Assembly (NCBI GenBank): GCA_024207135.1
Contig: CP042428.1
Location: 1,550,001 to 1,614,000 of the forward strand
Source of the DNA: Arthrobacter sp. C2
GTDB lineage: Bacteria > Actinomycetota > Actinomycetes > Actinomycetales > Micrococcaceae
Reading direction: 5' to 3'
Length of the DNA: 64,000 nt
The translations under genes and the position numbers were made by a program. The notes below the pieces were generated by a model. It was not told where the DNA came from, did no database searches, and was given only the letters and a program-made list of their open reading frames with translations. Shown in pieces: positions 25,348 to 34,154 of the stretch (position 1 is the stretch's first letter; each line of letters begins with the position of its first letter).

Positions 25348-26445
25348 TCATGGGGTGGCCCCCGGCGGTGCGCCGGGCACCGCGTGGATGCCGTCGGGCC
25401 GCCCGCGGGCCTTGAGCGTCATCACGAAGGCCAGCACGCGGGCCACCTCGTTGTAGGTCCCGGCGGGGATCTCGTCCCCGAGGTTGCAGGCCTCGTGCAG
25501 GTTTCTGGCCAACGGGATGTCGCGGACCATGGGCACCCGCTTGGCCACGGCCTCCTCGCGGATGCGCGTGGCGATGTTCCCGGCGCCCTTGGCCACCAGC
25601 TTCGGGGCGGAGATGCCGGGCTCGTATTTCAGGGCCACGGCCACGTGGGTCGGGTTCACCACGACCACGTCGGCGTCGGCGATCGCCGCGATCATGCGGT
25701 TGCGGCTCATGGCCATCTGCCGGGAGCGGCGTTGGGACTTGATCAGCGGGTCCCCGTCGGTGCGCTTGTTCTCGTCGGTGACTTCCTTGCGGGTCATCCG
25801 GGTGTGCTTGCGGTTCCGGCGCATGACCACCAGCACGTCGGCGGCGGCCAGCACCAGCCCGGCGATCACCGAGGCGCGGATCAGCGAGGCGGCCCCGTCG
25901 GACCCGGCGGCCAGCAGCGAGGCCAGCGGCAGGGAACCGGATTGCAGCAGCAGGGGCATCAGCGAGGAGACCACGAACCAGAGCACCAGGGCGATGACGG
26001 CGACCTTCAGCAGCGCCTTGAGCCCCTGCCAGAGCGCCTGGAACCCGAAGACCCGCTTCATGCCCGAGAGCAGGTTCAGGTTGGCGGGGTCCAGCTTGAA
26101 CTTCTTGAACCGGATCCCGCCCTGCAGCGCGGCGGTGGCGATCACGACCACGAGCACCACGGCGAACAGGGGAAGCATGGTGCCCGGCAGCGACCCCAGC
26201 CCGGCGCCGAGGGCGCCGACGGCGGCCTGCGGGTCGGGATCGGCGATGACCAGGCGCACGGCCTGGAGCTGGCTGCGGCCTGCCGCCTCGGCCAGTGCGA
26301 GCAGTCCCGGGATCATCAACGCCGCGGCGCCGATGCCCAGCCAGGCGGCCAGGTCCTGCGAGCGGGTCATCTTGCCCTTCTCGCGGTTCTCCTTCATGCG
26401 CTGGGCGGTGGCCTTCTCGCTGCGCTCCCCCGAATCCTGGCTCAT
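25348..26445 (-). CDS. flhB: Flagellar export switch protein FlhB
   Basis: 365 residues from the ATG at 26445, sharing ATGA with the fliR stop. The start GERSEKATAQRMKENREKGKMTRSQDL is the canonical FlhB N-terminus. Four membrane helices (about 30-200) precede the cytosolic domain with the NPTH self-cleavage site (about 263-266), preceded by ADVVVV and followed by VAVALKYEP. Cleavage at N-P switches export from rod/hook proteins to filament proteins, guided by FliK. Confidence 0.97.
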   Translation of the reverse strand: MSQDSGERSEKATAQRMKENREKGKMTRSQDLAAWLGIGAAALMIPGLLALAEAAGRSQLQAVRLVIADPDPQAAVGALGAGLGSLPGTMLPLFAVVLVVVIATAALQGGIRFKKFKLDPANLNLLSGMKRVFGFQALWQGLKALLKVAVIALVLWFVVSSLMPLLLQSGSLPLASLLAAGSDGAASLIRASVIAGLVLAAADVLVVMRRNRKHTRMTRKEVTDENKRTDGDPLIKSQRRSRQMAMSRNRMIAAIADADVVVVNPTHVAVALKYEPGISAPKLVAKGAGNIATRIREEAVAKRVPMVRDIPLARNLHEACNLGDEIPAGTYNEVARVLAFVMTLKARGRPDGIHAVPGAPPGATP

Positions 26446-27206
26446 TGGCCCATCACCGCCCCCAGCAGTGACAGGGCGCTGCGCACCAGCGAGGAGACCA
26501 GCGCCGGCAGCACCACGAACACGGTCCCGACCAGCATCAGGGTCAGCATGATCTTCAGCGGGAAGCCCATGGCAAAGGCGTTCAGTGCCGGGGCGGCGCG
26601 GGTGAGCAAGCCCAGGCCGATGTCCGCGAGCACCAGGACCACCAGAAGCGGTCCGGCGATCTGCACCGCGGCCAGGAACATGCTGCCCACCGCCGAGACC
26701 AGGGATTCGGAGAGCCCCGGCAGCCCGATGCCGCCGCCCAGCGGGATCGCGTCGAAGGAGCGGAACACCCCGGCGAGCACCAGCTGGTAGCCGTCGGAGG
26801 CGACCAGCAGGGCCAGGGCGGCAAAGTGGAAGAAGCGGGTGAACTGGGCGCCGTTGACCATGGATTGGGGGTCGAAGCCCTGGGCCATGGCGAAGCCGCC
26901 GAACAGGTCGATCAGCCCGCCGGCGGCCTGGATGGCGGAGAAGAGCACCATGACCAAAAAGCCCATGGCGGCGCCGGCCAGCAGTTCGGCGAGGATCGCG
27001 GCCAGGAAGGGGCCGGTGTCCAGGGACTCGTAGCCGGCGGACATGCGCGGGGTCACGGCCAGGGCCAGGCCGATTCCGAGCATGCCCTTGATCCGGAGCG
27101 GGATGGCGTTGTGCGAGAACGGCGGGGCAATGACCAAAAAGGCGGTGACGCGGACGGCGGCCAGCATCATCACCTCCAGCGAGGCCAGCGGCAGGGTCGC
27201 CAGCAC
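26442..27206 (-). CDS. fliR: Flagellar export protein FliR
   Basis: 254 residues from a GTG at 27206, two bases past the fliQ stop. About six membrane helices. Family landmarks are RVTAFLVIAPPFSHNAIPLRIKGMLGIGLAL and LNAFAMGFPLKIMLTLMLVG. With FliP and FliQ it forms the helical export gate in the membrane. Its stop overlaps the flhB start. Confidence 0.95.
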   Translation of the reverse strand: MLATLPLASLEVMMLAAVRVTAFLVIAPPFSHNAIPLRIKGMLGIGLALAVTPRMSAGYESLDTGPFLAAILAELLAGAAMGFLVMVLFSAIQAAGGLIDLFGGFAMAQGFDPQSMVNGAQFTRFFHFAALALLVASDGYQLVLAGVFRSFDAIPLGGGIGLPGLSESLVSAVGSMFLAAVQIAGPLLVVLVLADIGLGLLTRAAPALNAFAMGFPLKIMLTLMLVGTVFVVLPALVSSLVRSALSLLGAVMGQ

Positions 27207-27208
27207 CG

Positions 27209-27484
27209 TTACGTGCCTCCCAGCAGCGCCGGGATCTTCTCGAAGAGCTCGTGGGTGAACAGCACCATTTCGGCAATCATCCAGTGCCCGCAGACCAGCA
27301 GCGCGATCGCGACCGCGGCGGCCTTGGGCACGAAGGAGAGGGTGATTTCCTGGATCTGGGTCATGGACTGGAACAGCGAGATGGCGAAGCCCACCACCAG
27401 GGAGGTGATCAGTACCGGAGCGGCGAGCTTCGCGGCGACCAGCAGGCCGGAGAGGCCGATGTCCAGGACGGCGTTGGAGTCCAT
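27209..27484 (-). CDS. fliQ: Flagellar export protein FliQ
   Basis: 91 residues with two membrane helices (about 15-40, 52-75). It has the FliQ pattern PVLITSLVVGFAISLFQSMTQIQEITLSFVPKA. A subunit of the export gate. The start is 2 bases past the fliP stop. Confidence 0.96.
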   Translation of the reverse strand: MDSNAVLDIGLSGLLVAAKLAAPVLITSLVVGFAISLFQSMTQIQEITLSFVPKAAAVAIALLVCGHWMIAEMVLFTHELFEKIPALLGGT

Positions 27485-27486
27485 GT

Positions 27487-28308
27487 TCAGCCCCCGCCGA
27501 CGTTGTAGGAGCCGATGAGTGCGGTGAGGATCAGCGCCCAGCCGTCCACCAGGACGAAGAGCAGGATCTTGAAGGGCAGGGAGATCATCACCGGCGGGAG
27601 CATCATCATGCCCATGGACATCAGTGCCGAGGCGACCACCAGGTCGATGACCAGGAAGGGCACGAAGATCACAAAACCGATGATGAAGGCGGCACGCAGC
27701 TCGGAGATCATGAACGCGGGGATCAGCGTGGTCAGCGGGACGTCGGCCGGGGTCGCGGGGTTGGCCAGGTCCGCGGCCCGGGTCATCAGGGCGATATCCG
27801 CCTCGCGGGTGTGCGCCAGCATGAATTCGCGCAGCGGCACGACGCCGACCTCGAGCGCCTGGGTCAGGTCGATGGAACCGTCCAGGTAGGGCTGCACGCC
27901 GGTCTCGTTCATGGCAGTGAGCACCGGGGCCATGATGAACAGCGAGAGGAAGAGCGCCAGGCCGGCCAGCACCTGGTTGGGCGGGATGGTCGGCAGCGCC
28001 AGGGCGTTGCGGGTGAAGGCCAGCACCACGAAGATCTTGGTGAAGGAGCTCATCATCAACAACAGTGCCGGGGCCACCGAGAGCAGCGTGATGGCGATGA
28101 GTGTGACAATGGCCGAGCTCGGGGTACCGTTGGGGCCGTTGATTTCCACTGACAACCCGCCGTTGTCCCCCGGTGTTCCGGGCTCGATGGGCGCGGCGAG
28201 CGCAGCGGAAGGTCCCAGGACCGCGAACGAAGCCAGTAGCACCAGCAGCAGCGCGAGCAGCCAGGGCAGCCGGGCGCGCAGGGCCAGGGAACGCCGGGTG
28301 GTGGTCAT
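27487..28308 (-). CDS. fliP: Flagellar export protein FliP
   Basis: 273 residues with an N-terminal signal sequence (about 10-35), as in other FliPs, followed by the mature four-helix protein. Landmarks: LMMSSFTKIFVVLAFTRNAL, LIPAFMISELRAAFIIGFVIFVPFLVIDLVVAS, then MGMMMLPPVMISLPFKILLFVLVDGW. It nucleates the FliPQR gate. The stop precedes fliQ by 2 bases; the start overlaps fliO by 4. Confidence 0.97.
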   Translation of the reverse strand: MTTTRRSLALRARLPWLLALLLVLLASFAVLGPSAALAAPIEPGTPGDNGGLSVEINGPNGTPSSAIVTLIAITLLSVAPALLLMMSSFTKIFVVLAFTRNALALPTIPPNQVLAGLALFLSLFIMAPVLTAMNETGVQPYLDGSIDLTQALEVGVVPLREFMLAHTREADIALMTRAADLANPATPADVPLTTLIPAFMISELRAAFIIGFVIFVPFLVIDLVVASALMSMGMMMLPPVMISLPFKILLFVLVDGWALILTALIGSYNVGGG

Positions 28309-28838
28309 GCGTTGGGACCGGAGCGCAGGGCCGCGGCGGCCCGGCGCCAGGTGTCCGGGGACAGGATCGAACCGGCCAGCGGACCCGTAGCGGCGTCCTG
28401 CACCGACACGGCACCGGCGGGCTGCGTCGTCCCGGTGTGCGGGGCATCTGGGTGGGGGGCAGCGGCATCCGGTCCGTCCGGGGACACAGAGCCGGGGCGC
28501 ACGTTGAGAAGGCTTTGGGCGAAGGCACGCGAGCGTTCGGCCACGGTGGTGGACCCGTCCGCGATCTCCGGGGCCGGGGCCGACACCGGCTCGGGTGCCT
28601 CGAAGGAATCAAGCACGCTGATGGAGGATTCGGCCACGCCCAGCAGGTAGCGCCGTCCCTGGACATCGAGCAGCACCACGGAGGACCTCGGGCCCAGGTT
28701 CCGGCGCTCGACGAGGTTCAGCTGTGCCGCGGCCGGTGCGCCGAAGCGCGCTCCGAGACGCTTGCGCAGGTAGAACAACAGGCCGAAGACCGCCGCCAGC
28801 GAGACGATCACTCGCAGCACCAAGAAAAAAGATTCCAC
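28305..28838 (-). CDS. fliO: Flagellar biosynthesis protein FliO
   Basis: 177 residues: one N-terminal membrane helix (about 3-24), then the small FliO soluble core (NLVERRNLGPRSSVVLLDVQGRRYLLGVAESSISVL, about 42-76) and a low-complexity Pro/Ala tail. FliO assists FliP ring assembly. Located between fliN and fliP, the standard place. Confidence 0.9.
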   Translation of the reverse strand: MESFFLVLRVIVSLAAVFGLLFYLRKRLGARFGAPAAAQLNLVERRNLGPRSSVVLLDVQGRRYLLGVAESSISVLDSFEAPEPVSAPAPEIADGSTTVAERSRAFAQSLLNVRPGSVSPDGPDAAAPHPDAPHTGTTQPAGAVSVQDAATGPLAGSILSPDTWRRAAAALRSGPNA

Positions 28839-28840
28839 GC

Positions 28841-29587
28841 CTAGGACAAGCCCTCGTTCACGTCGAGGATCTGGGTGATGCGCACCCCGTAGTCCTGGTC
28901 CATGACCACGACCTCGCCCAGGGCGATGAGCCGGCCGTTGAGCAGGATGTCCGCCGGAGCCCCGGCGGAGCGGTCAAGCTCCACCACGGCGCCGGGCTCC
29001 AGGCCCAGCACGTCGCGCACCGACATGCGGGTGCGCCCGATCTCCACGGTCAGGGCCATTTCCACGTTGTTGATCCGGCCCAGCTTGCTGGACATGTCCT
29101 CGCGCACCCCGGTACCCGGGGCCTGCGGGGCGGGAGCCGGGTCATTTTCGCGGATGCGGATGGCGAAGAACCCGATCTTTTCCCCGGCGCTGCGCAGTTC
29201 GAAGCACACGGTCTCGGAATCCCCCAGCAGCGCGTCCGGGCGCACCGCGGCCTCGGTGGACAGCACCCCGGCACCCAGCACCCCGGTGGCCGCTTCGAGT
29301 GCGGGACGCAGCACGTCGGAGGCCGCGACCAGCGAACCGGGCCCTCCGGGGGCTCCGCCCAGCAGTGGTGCGGCGACCTGCAGCAGCACGTCGGCCGAGT
29401 GCTGGCCCACGAAGCCGGCGGACACCAGTTCGCCGGGCCCGTCAAGCAGCCCGGCGTCGCGGGCCCCGTGCTGCAGCACGGCGTCCACCGGGGAACCGGT
29501 GGGCAGCATTCCGGCCAGGGCCTCGGCCGCAGCGGTGTACAGCGCGGTCGAATGCAGGACCGGGGTGGCGGATGGTTCGGGAATCAT
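28841..29587 (-). CDS. fliN: Flagellar switch protein FliN with long N-terminal extension
   Basis: 248 residues from the ATG at 29587, overlapping the fliM stop by 4 bases. The last about 80 residues are the SpoA/FliN domain (NNVEMALTVEIGRTRMSVRDVLGLEPGAVVELDR, then ILLNGRLIALGEVVVMDQDYGVRI). Before it lie about 160 residues resembling a degenerate CheC/FliY-like middle domain, without clear phosphatase residues. It forms the lower C-ring. Classical FliN is about 110-140 residues, so this is a FliY-like layout. Confidence 0.92.
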   Translation of the reverse strand: MIPEPSATPVLHSTALYTAAAEALAGMLPTGSPVDAVLQHGARDAGLLDGPGELVSAGFVGQHSADVLLQVAAPLLGGAPGGPGSLVAASDVLRPALEAATGVLGAGVLSTEAAVRPDALLGDSETVCFELRSAGEKIGFFAIRIRENDPAPAPQAPGTGVREDMSSKLGRINNVEMALTVEIGRTRMSVRDVLGLEPGAVVELDRSAGAPADILLNGRLIALGEVVVMDQDYGVRITQILDVNEGLS

Positions 29588-30516
29588 GCGGGAGTCTCCT
29601 CGGTTGAAACGACGACGGCGGCGATCCGGCCGCTGCGGGTTCCGGCCGCGGCCGTGCCCAGGCGACGCCCGCCCACGGACAGCTCGAAGGGCCGGTGGAC
29701 CGGGTGCGGCAGCGGCAACACATCTCCCACCGCCAGGTTCAAGATGGCGCCCGGCAGCACCTTGGCCGGGACCAGCGACATGGACAGGTCCACCGGCACC
29801 CCGGCGACGGCCTCGGCCAGCAGTCCCGGGGCGTCCTCGACCGCCGAGCGCGGGTTGGTTTCCCCCAGCTGCGGCAACAACATCTCCGCGGGCAGCGCGA
29901 CGGTGGCCAGGGCGCTGCGTTCGCCCACGCGCACGCGCAGGGAGGCGGTGATGACGATCTCGGATTTCGTGGCGGCCTGCGCAAACTGGGAGTTGTGCCC
30001 GATGGTGGCCACGGTCAGCTGGTGCTTCAGCAGGGCACCGAGGGAATAGTGCAGGTCCTCGAGTGCCTCGTCCATCAGCCCGCGCACCAAGGTGGCCTCG
30101 ATGCGGGTGAACTTGCGCTCGGGCACGTCGGTGGCGACGGGGCTGCCGAGCATGTGGGAGATCCAGTTCAGCGCGTCGGCGGCCGGGAACTGGATCACGG
30201 TGCGGGCCTCGTGCCCGGCGACCTCGGCCAGCACCATCGTGGTGGCCGGCGGCAGTCCGGCGACGTAGTCGTCGTAGGAAGCCATGGACACCGATTCCAG
30301 GGACACCTGGGACATCACGCGGATCTTTGCGGTCAGCTGGGTGCCCCACTGCCGGGCAAAGGTCTCAAAGGCCAGCTCGAGCACGCGCGCGTGCTCGCGG
30401 GCCAGGGTTGTGGGCCGGCGGAAGTCGTAGGGCACGACAATGGCCGGGTCCTCGGGGTTCGGGGTCGGTCCACCCGCACCGGGGTGTCCCGCAGGCAAGA
30501 GCGTCACTGGCACCAC
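29584..30516 (-). CDS. fliM: Flagellar motor switch protein FliM
   Basis: Up to 310 residues from a GTG at 30516. The FliM core begins at VVPYDFRRPTTLAREHARVLELAFETFARQWGTQL and ends in a SpoA-type domain. The N-terminal EIDALL-type CheY-binding peptide of classical FliM is absent. The sigma-28-type -10 box lies at 30523-30516, on top of this GTG, so the real start must be further in: a GTG two codons later (30510, leaderless) or the GTG at about 30438. The gene leads the fliM-to-csrA operon. Confidence 0.9.
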   Translation of the reverse strand: MVPVTLLPAGHPGAGGPTPNPEDPAIVVPYDFRRPTTLAREHARVLELAFETFARQWGTQLTAKIRVMSQVSLESVSMASYDDYVAGLPPATTMVLAEVAGHEARTVIQFPAADALNWISHMLGSPVATDVPERKFTRIEATLVRGLMDEALEDLHYSLGALLKHQLTVATIGHNSQFAQAATKSEIVITASLRVRVGERSALATVALPAEMLLPQLGETNPRSAVEDAPGLLAEAVAGVPVDLSMSLVPAKVLPGAILNLAVGDVLPLPHPVHRPFELSVGGRRLGTAAAGTRSGRIAAVVVSTEETPA

Positions 30517-30542
30517 TATCGGCAGGATCAGGGTAAGCGTTA
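30516..30542 (-). promoter_or_regulatory. Sigma-28-type promoter, fliM operon
   Basis: On the - strand, TAACGCTT (30542-30535), an 11-base spacer, GCCGATAG (30523-30516). Classic sigma-28 sites are TAAAGTTT-N11-GCCGATAA. The same arrangement recurs before five other starts in this locus. Confidence 0.8.
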
Positions 30543-30601
30543 GCCGGTGCGGTCAACCATTTTCGGCCGGTCCCGGGCAGGATCGCCCGTTGCCGCACCC
30601 A

Positions 30602-31423
30602 CTAGGGCGTTTGTTGCAACAGGTTGCGCACGGATTCTGGCTGGTTGGACAGCACCACAATGTCGACCCTGCGGTTCAGCGACAGGTCCTTGGCTCCGGG
30701 GACCGGACGGGCGTCCCCGTAGCCGACCGAGGAGATCCGTGCGGCCTTCACTCCCCCGTCCTCGACCAGGGCCCGCAGCACGCCGGTGGCGCGGGACGCG
30801 GAGAGTTCCCAGTTGGTGGGGTACGGCTGGACCGGGCGTCGCTCGTCCGCGAAGCCCTCCACCTCGAAGTACCGCTTGGTGGGGGCCAGCACCGGGGCTA
30901 TGGCATCAATAATTTCCCGGGCATCCTCGGTGAGCTTGGCGCTGTTGGGCACGAAGAAGGTCTCGGCACTGACAAGCCGCACCGTCAGCCCGCGGTTGTC
31001 GATGGAGAAGACCGCGGCCCCGTCGTGCCCCGAGTCCTTCAGCCGCTTTTGGATGCGGCTCTTGATTTCCAGCAGGTCGGCTTCCTCGCTCTTGGCCAGC
31101 TCGAGCAGCGCATCCTTGGTCTGCCCGTCGATCTTGCTGTTGGCAAGCAACCCCTCGGTGCCGACCAGTTCCGGGGGTACCACGATGCCGTCGGCGGTGT
31201 CGGCGGTGATGCTTTGTTCGGAGCCGAAGCCGGTGGCCAGGGAGTTCTTCAGCGCCTCGAATTTGTCTTGGTCGACGGTTGACATGGCGAAGAGCACGAT
31301 GAACAGGCACATCAGCACCGTGACCATGTCCATGTAGGAGGCCATCCAGCGCTCGTCCGGACCGTCGTGACCGGACTGGGCCGGCTTGCGGCCCCGCCGG
31401 CCCCCGCGACCGGAGCTGCTCAC
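30602..31423 (-). CDS. motB: Flagellar stator protein MotB
   Basis: 273 residues from a GTG at 31423, overlapping the motA stop by one base pair step (GTGA). After a basic N-terminus comes the single membrane helix with the proton-carrying Asp in YMDMVTVLMCLFIVLFAM. The C-terminal OmpA-like peptidoglycan-binding domain (about 140-260) has VEGFADERRP and WELSASRATGVLRAL, then GYGDARPV and NRRVDIVVL. It anchors the stator around the rotor; ion specificity cannot be read confidently. Confidence 0.94.
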   Translation of the reverse strand: MSSSGRGGRRGRKPAQSGHDGPDERWMASYMDMVTVLMCLFIVLFAMSTVDQDKFEALKNSLATGFGSEQSITADTADGIVVPPELVGTEGLLANSKIDGQTKDALLELAKSEEADLLEIKSRIQKRLKDSGHDGAAVFSIDNRGLTVRLVSAETFFVPNSAKLTEDAREIIDAIAPVLAPTKRYFEVEGFADERRPVQPYPTNWELSASRATGVLRALVEDGGVKAARISSVGYGDARPVPGAKDLSLNRRVDIVVLSNQPESVRNLLQQTP

Positions 31424-32241
31424 GCGGCTTCCTTGAAGTCGTCGAGCAGGGCCTTGGTGTCGGCGCCCGTCGCCTGTGCTGCTTCCTTGCCCAGCAGGTG
31501 GGGCGGGACCATGGCCTTGAGCTTTTCTTCCAGCAGGATCGGTTGGCTGCCGCCTTGGATGGCCATCACGCCTTCGAGGACCAGGGTCATCGAATCGATT
31601 TCCAGCTCGGAGAGCCGGCGCAGGCGTGAGCCGATGGGCAGCCAGATGAAGTTGGCCGACACCAGGCCCCAGAGGGTTGCCACGAAGGCCGCGGCGATCA
31701 TGTGGCCCAGCTCGTCGGGCTTGGAGAGATTTTCGAGCACGTGGGTCAGTGAAATCACGGTGCCGATGATGCCCACGGTGGGTGCGTAGCCGCCCAGAGT
31801 GGAGAACCACTTGTGCGCGATGGCGTTGGTGCCCTCGCGCGTGGTGATCTCGTCCTCGAGGGTCTCGCGCAGATCGTCACCATCCATGCCGTCGGCCAGG
31901 GACTGCAGGGCACGCCCCAGGAAGGGATCCTTGGCGTCGCGGGCCTCGGCCTCCAGGGCCAGCAGCCCGTCCTTGCGTGCCACCTCGGCGAGCTCGACCA
32001 GCTTGCCAATGGTTTCGCGCACCGGGGACAGCTTGCCACGGAAGGCCGAAGGCAGCGCCTTGATCGCGGTGATCGTGTCCCCGATGGTCCCGCTGGCGAT
32101 GCCCACGGCGATGGTTCCGCCGAACACGATGATCATGGGGGCCGGCAGCAGGATCGAGGAGACCGAGGCGCCCTCCATGAACAGCATGGTGAACATCGCG
32201 CCGAAGGCCAGCAGCAGGCCTATGAGTGTTGCGGGATCCAA
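31420..32241 (-). CDS. motA: Flagellar stator protein MotA
   Basis: 273 residues with four membrane helices (about 3-22, 32-52, 150-172, 182-205). The cytosolic loop has the rotor-contact charges, and GGYAPTVGIIGTVISLTHVLENL carries the conserved Pro/Gly of helix 3. With MotB it forms the ion-driven stator. Preceded by flbD after a 10-base gap. Confidence 0.95.
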   Translation of the reverse strand: MDPATLIGLLLAFGAMFTMLFMEGASVSSILLPAPMIIVFGGTIAVGIASGTIGDTITAIKALPSAFRGKLSPVRETIGKLVELAEVARKDGLLALEAEARDAKDPFLGRALQSLADGMDGDDLRETLEDEITTREGTNAIAHKWFSTLGGYAPTVGIIGTVISLTHVLENLSKPDELGHMIAAAFVATLWGLVSANFIWLPIGSRLRRLSELEIDSMTLVLEGVMAIQGGSQPILLEEKLKAMVPPHLLGKEAAQATGADTKALLDDFKEAA

Positions 32242-32251
32242 AGGTCGTCCT

Positions 32252-32479
32252 CTATCGAAGCGTCAGGGGCGGATCGGACGGCAGGGCCTGGCGGGCCAGC
32301 GAGACCACGCGGGCGCGGTGCCCCGCCACCAGGGAGATGACTTCCTCCATGGTTTCGCGCACCACGTACTTGGCACCGTTGACCATGACCACGACTGTGT
32401 CGGGGTTTTCCTGGATCCGCTCGATGAGGTCGGCATTGATCGCAAAACGTGTGGCATTGAGCCTGGTGACTACGATCAT
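32252..32479 (-). CDS. flbD: FlbD family flagellar protein
   Basis: 75 residues, family length. MIVVTRLNATRFAINADLIERIQENPDTVV is diagnostic for FlbD/SwrD; it ends with the VRETMEEVISLV helix. In Bacillus, SwrD raises motor torque through stator levels. First gene of flbD-motA-motB, behind a sigma-28-type site. Confidence 0.93.
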   Translation of the reverse strand: MIVVTRLNATRFAINADLIERIQENPDTVVVMVNGAKYVVRETMEEVISLVAGHRARVVSLARQALPSDPPLTLR

Positions 32480-32506
32480 GAATGCGCCCGTCCTTTCACA
32501 GGTGCA

Positions 32507-32533
32507 CTCTCGGCAGGAAGGGCGGAACCGTTA
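32507..32533 (-). promoter_or_regulatory. Sigma-28-type promoter, flbD-motA-motB
   Basis: On the - strand, TAACGGTT (32533-32526), an 11-base spacer, GCCGAGAG (32514-32507). The leader to the flbD ATG is about 20 bases. Confidence 0.75.
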
Positions 32534-32766
32534 GCCAACGGCGCCGCCCTGCCACGATCCCGGGAGACCATTGCTCGATCGCCCCCGGGTTCGCGGTGAC
32601 CATTCAACCGGCGCCGCGGTAGTCGGCAGCGGCCAATCGTCGAGTGCCGGCATTTCGGCGTTGACGAATGGATGATGCTGCCCCAGCCATGGCACCGTCG
32701 ATCCGGGAGCCTCCGGGCACCCGGTTCCGGGCGTGCCCGATGGCGATCCCGGGCACATCCGGAACG

Positions 32767-32819
32767 ACCGTGGCCGCAACTTCGCGACGCATTGCTGCGT
32801 GCGACCTTGCGGCCACGGT
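32767..32819 (-). terminator. Terminator hairpin of the MHS transporter gene
   Basis: ACCGTGGCCGCAA (32767-32779) and TTGCGGCCACGGT (32807-32819) pair perfectly over 13 bp, with a small inner ACGCA/TGCGT stem. It starts 19 bases past the transporter stop. Confidence 0.7.
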
Positions 32820-32837
32820 TCATTTCAACTGTCGCTG

Positions 32838-34154
32838 CTACTGGTCCAGGACGTTGAGGTCCTTGCCCTTGGTCTCGGGCACGGTGAACACCGTCACGGC
32901 GGAAATCACCAAAAGTGCCATCGCGTAGATCGGGAAGAAGTTGAACGACGACGAAGCCGCCCAAGTCTGAATGTAGGGAGCGGTGCCGCCGAACGCGGCA
33001 ACCGCGAAGGCGTACGGGAAGCCGATGCCCGAGGTCCGCACCTCCGGCGGGAACAGCTCGGAGAACAGGGCAGGCATGATGGCCAGCGCACCGGCCAGGA
33101 GTGCGGACATGATCGAGACGCTCAACAGGAGCACCATGAAGTCATCGCGCAGCCACAAGGTCATCGGGTAGTAGAGCACGAGTGCGCCACCCGCGCTGAT
33201 GAGCATGACCGGCTTGCGTCCGATGCGGTCGGAAAGGATCCCCCAGAGCGGGAGCGCGCCAATCAGGACGATGTTGCCGATCACGCCTGCCCAGAGGGTA
33301 AGTCCGCGATCCATGCCGAGTTGGGTGTTCGCGAAGGTCGGGGCGTTGATGGCCCAGGCGTAGTAGGCAACGGTGAGCCCGATGGTCAGTCCGATGACCT
33401 GCAACGCCGCCAGGCGGTGTTCCCAGATCTGTGCAACGATATTCCGCTTGCGATTCGCGTTGCTCTTGGCAACCTGCTCGAACACCTCGGATTCTTTCAT
33501 GTTGCGGCGCAGGTAGAGAGTGTAGAGACCGGCGACCGCCCCCAGCGCGAACGGAATGCGCCAGCCGAAGGAGTTAAGTTGCTCGGTGGTGAGTGCCAAA
33601 TTGAGGATTGCGGCGAGCAGCAGGCCGAAAAGTATGCCGGTCGTGCCCGAGACGTAGATCCAGCTCGACCACAGTCCGCGATGCTTGCGGGGGGCGACCT
33701 CGGAGAGGAAGACCTGAGAGGCGGGAAGCTCGCCGCCATGGGCCAGGCCCTGCACCAGGCGTGCCAGCAGCAGCATGAGCGAGGACCATGCGCCCATGGT
33801 CTGGTAGTCGGGCATCAGGGCAATCGCAAGGCTGCCGAACGAGGCAAGCATGATCGCGAGAGTCAGCGAGAACTTGCGGCCCTTGCGGTCTCCGATCCAT
33901 CCGAAGAGGAAGCCGCCAAACGGGCGGGCAATGAATCCGACGGCGAAAACAGCCAGCGCAGAGAGCAGCGCGGACGTCGGGTCGTCGTTGTCGAATGCGT
34001 GGGCGGCGATGTAGACGGCAAAGGAGGCGTAGACATTCCAGTCGTACCACTCAAGGAGGTTTCCCATGCCGATGCCGACAAGGTTCTTCCTCGTCGTCCG
34101 GCGGCTTTGTTCCGCTTCGCGCTCGTTCGCTGTGCGGGAATCTATGGAGCTCAT
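32838..34154 (-). CDS. MFS transporter, metabolite:H+ symporter (MHS) family
   Basis: 438 residues with twelve membrane helices. MHS landmarks: GNLLEWYDWNVYASFAVYIA in helix 1, GFIARPFGGFLFGWIGDRKGRKFSL between helices 2 and 3, the RLVQGLAHGGELPASQVFLSEVAPRKHRGLWSSW segment, and WGILSDRIGRKPVML for the second half. MHS proteins import carboxylates, amino-acid derivatives or osmolytes. It overlaps the M20 amidohydrolase gene by 4 bases, so the imported compound may be an N-acyl amino acid or dipeptide that the hydrolase cleaves; this is inference. Confidence 0.92.
   Translation of the reverse strand: MSSIDSRTANEREAEQSRRTTRKNLVGIGMGNLLEWYDWNVYASFAVYIAAHAFDNDDPTSALLSALAVFAVGFIARPFGGFLFGWIGDRKGRKFSLTLAIMLASFGSLAIALMPDYQTMGAWSSLMLLLARLVQGLAHGGELPASQVFLSEVAPRKHRGLWSSWIYVSGTTGILFGLLLAAILNLALTTEQLNSFGWRIPFALGAVAGLYTLYLRRNMKESEVFEQVAKSNANRKRNIVAQIWEHRLAALQVIGLTIGLTVAYYAWAINAPTFANTQLGMDRGLTLWAGVIGNIVLIGALPLWGILSDRIGRKPVMLISAGGALVLYYPMTLWLRDDFMVLLLSVSIMSALLAGALAIMPALFSELFPPEVRTSGIGFPYAFAVAAFGGTAPYIQTWAASSSFNFFPIYAMALLVISAVTVFTVPETKGKDLNVLDQ

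Larger units (their letters stand above)
32480..32837. other. Gene-free interval: flbD promoter and transporter terminator
   Basis: 358 bases. It contains the sigma-28-type site (32507-32533) and, at the right, a long terminator-like hairpin for the transporter gene (32767-32819). Between them a - strand frame holds a short stretch (VVPDVPGIAIGHARN) that recalls the start of P1/DmpA-type peptidases and then loses all similarity; possibly a remnant, not a gene. Confidence 0.5.

Noticed and set aside
32604-32816. Small - strand frame with VVPDVPGIAIGHARN, like the start of a P1/DmpA-type peptidase
   Set aside because: Similarity covers only about 15 residues and then stops; the frame also runs into the transporter terminator. 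At most a remnant.
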